Shown here piece after piece: positions 27,598-28,139 of a stretch of 28,139 nt of DNA. The position numbers and the translations under genes were made by a program. Source of the stretch: Chara braunii (Eukaryota; Streptophyta; Charophyceae; Charales; Characeae); contig BFEA01000419.1 of assembly GCA_003427395.1 (NCBI GenBank), forward strand, positions 319,521-347,659, given 5' to 3'. The notes beneath the pieces are model-generated. The model was not told the DNA's origin, made no database searches, and saw only the letters and a program-made list of their open reading frames with translations. Position 1 is the stretch's first letter. Each line of letters starts with the position of its first letter.

Positions 27598-28139
27598 CTA
27601 AGGGGGGTTTGCAGGGATGTGCGGGGTTTGGTAGGGCAATATTCTAGGTGGAGAGAACATGATAACTATGGTTGATGCTTGCTTGGATGTTATTGTCTTT
27701 TGGAGGTTGTCTCATAGCTGGCGAGGAGTTGCTTAGGGTTGGAAAAATCAGGATTGCTGTTATAGTACCTCTGTGATCTTTTGATAGATTAATCCTCTGT
27801 TTTACAATCATCGCCATCACTACAATCATCATCATTATAATCGTTTTCATTACATGAGGGACGCTGAGCCTGGTTCTCAGCAGGTTCTGTTCGGTTCTTC
27901 CGGGTAGACTGTGAGGACCCCAGCCTCAATTTTCTCATTGATAATATCAGCCTTGGGCACGGGGCCCGTTTAAAATAAAAAAAAAGGACTAGGGTACTCA
28001 AGGTTTATGTACTGTGGACGGGAGAATCTGACTGGGGGACTTGTTTGAAATAGCCCACAAGGAGACCTGGAGGGGGTGAACGAAGAACAAAAAAGAAAAA
28101 AAGAAAAAAAAAAGGGGGGGAAGAAGATGAAAGAACGGA

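Larger units (their letters stand above)
25217..28139. other. Gene-free stretch, low-complexity and CAT/ATC-rich
   Basis: No frame has a recognisable domain. Notable content: a CpG-rich part at 25230-25440 with repeated GTGCTCGC words; (CAT)n/(ATC)n-rich parts near 25885-25975, 26500-26545 and 27800-27850; a purine-rich segment at 26225-26350; and an AT-rich part at 26390-26830. The minus strand at 26809-27205 is proline-rich in two overlapping frames (PVPPPGFHHPPNETP) and might be a coding remnant, but nothing supports a gene. The window ends in a mixed A/G tract. Confidence 0.45.

Noticed and set aside
1-28139. CRISPR array, bacterial operon, phage or integron
   Set aside because: No regular repeat-spacer pattern, ribosome binding sites or prokaryotic gene arrangement; all recognisable coding matter is eukaryotic retrotransposon.

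Overview
This window looks like repeat-dominated nuclear DNA of a eukaryote, probably of the green lineage (a plant or streptophyte alga). Four observations support that. There is no bacterial-style gene packing, and homopolymer T/A tracts up to 41 bases are common. Two large non-LTR retrotransposons carry the plant L1 arrangement: endonuclease, reverse transcriptase, then a C-terminal Cys/His zinc-binding region of the zf-RVT type. There are Tourist-like elements with TAA target duplications. Two fragments match the 3' end of U6 snRNA in its plant/green-algal form (core AAATCGAGA). The species cannot be fixed from the sequence; a charophyte such as Chara is only a guess. Layout, left to right: 1-5.3 kb is a mosaic of short mobile elements: a Tourist-like MITE (445-900), several copies of a short SINE-like family, fold-back elements, two U6 3'-end pseudogenes, a 36-bp minisatellite and long T/A tracts. 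5.5-11.9 kb holds LINE A on the minus strand, with ORF1 and ORF2 recognisable but broken by stops, frameshifts and a 66-bp deletion. 12.0-12.6 kb has one open minus-strand frame with a mitochondrial-presequence-like N-terminus, the best candidate for a cellular gene piece, though weak. 12.9-14.05 kb is a degenerate tandem array. 14.6-16.4 kb has a fold-back element, a 1.26-kb Tourist-like element and a SINE copy. About 16.96-24.7 kb (perhaps to 25.2 kb) is LINE B, a divergent relative of LINE A on the same strand. It is interrupted by a SINE-like insertion, a 314-bp element with a perfect 8-bp target duplication, a fold-back element with 86-bp arms, and about 0.9 kb of extra sequence ending in a poly(A)-like tract between ORF1 and ORF2. 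25.2-28.1 kb has no supportable gene, only low-complexity sequence and a short dispersed repeat. No intact gene with an assigned cellular function was found. The biology here is transposition and decay. Comparing the two LINEs shows that most alignable premature stops sit where the other copy has Gln, Trp or Arg, the pattern expected from C-to-T/G-to-A changes. The ORF1 zinc knuckle has an unusual spacing shared by both copies. U6 sequence has been reinserted twice, once between 23-bp direct repeats.
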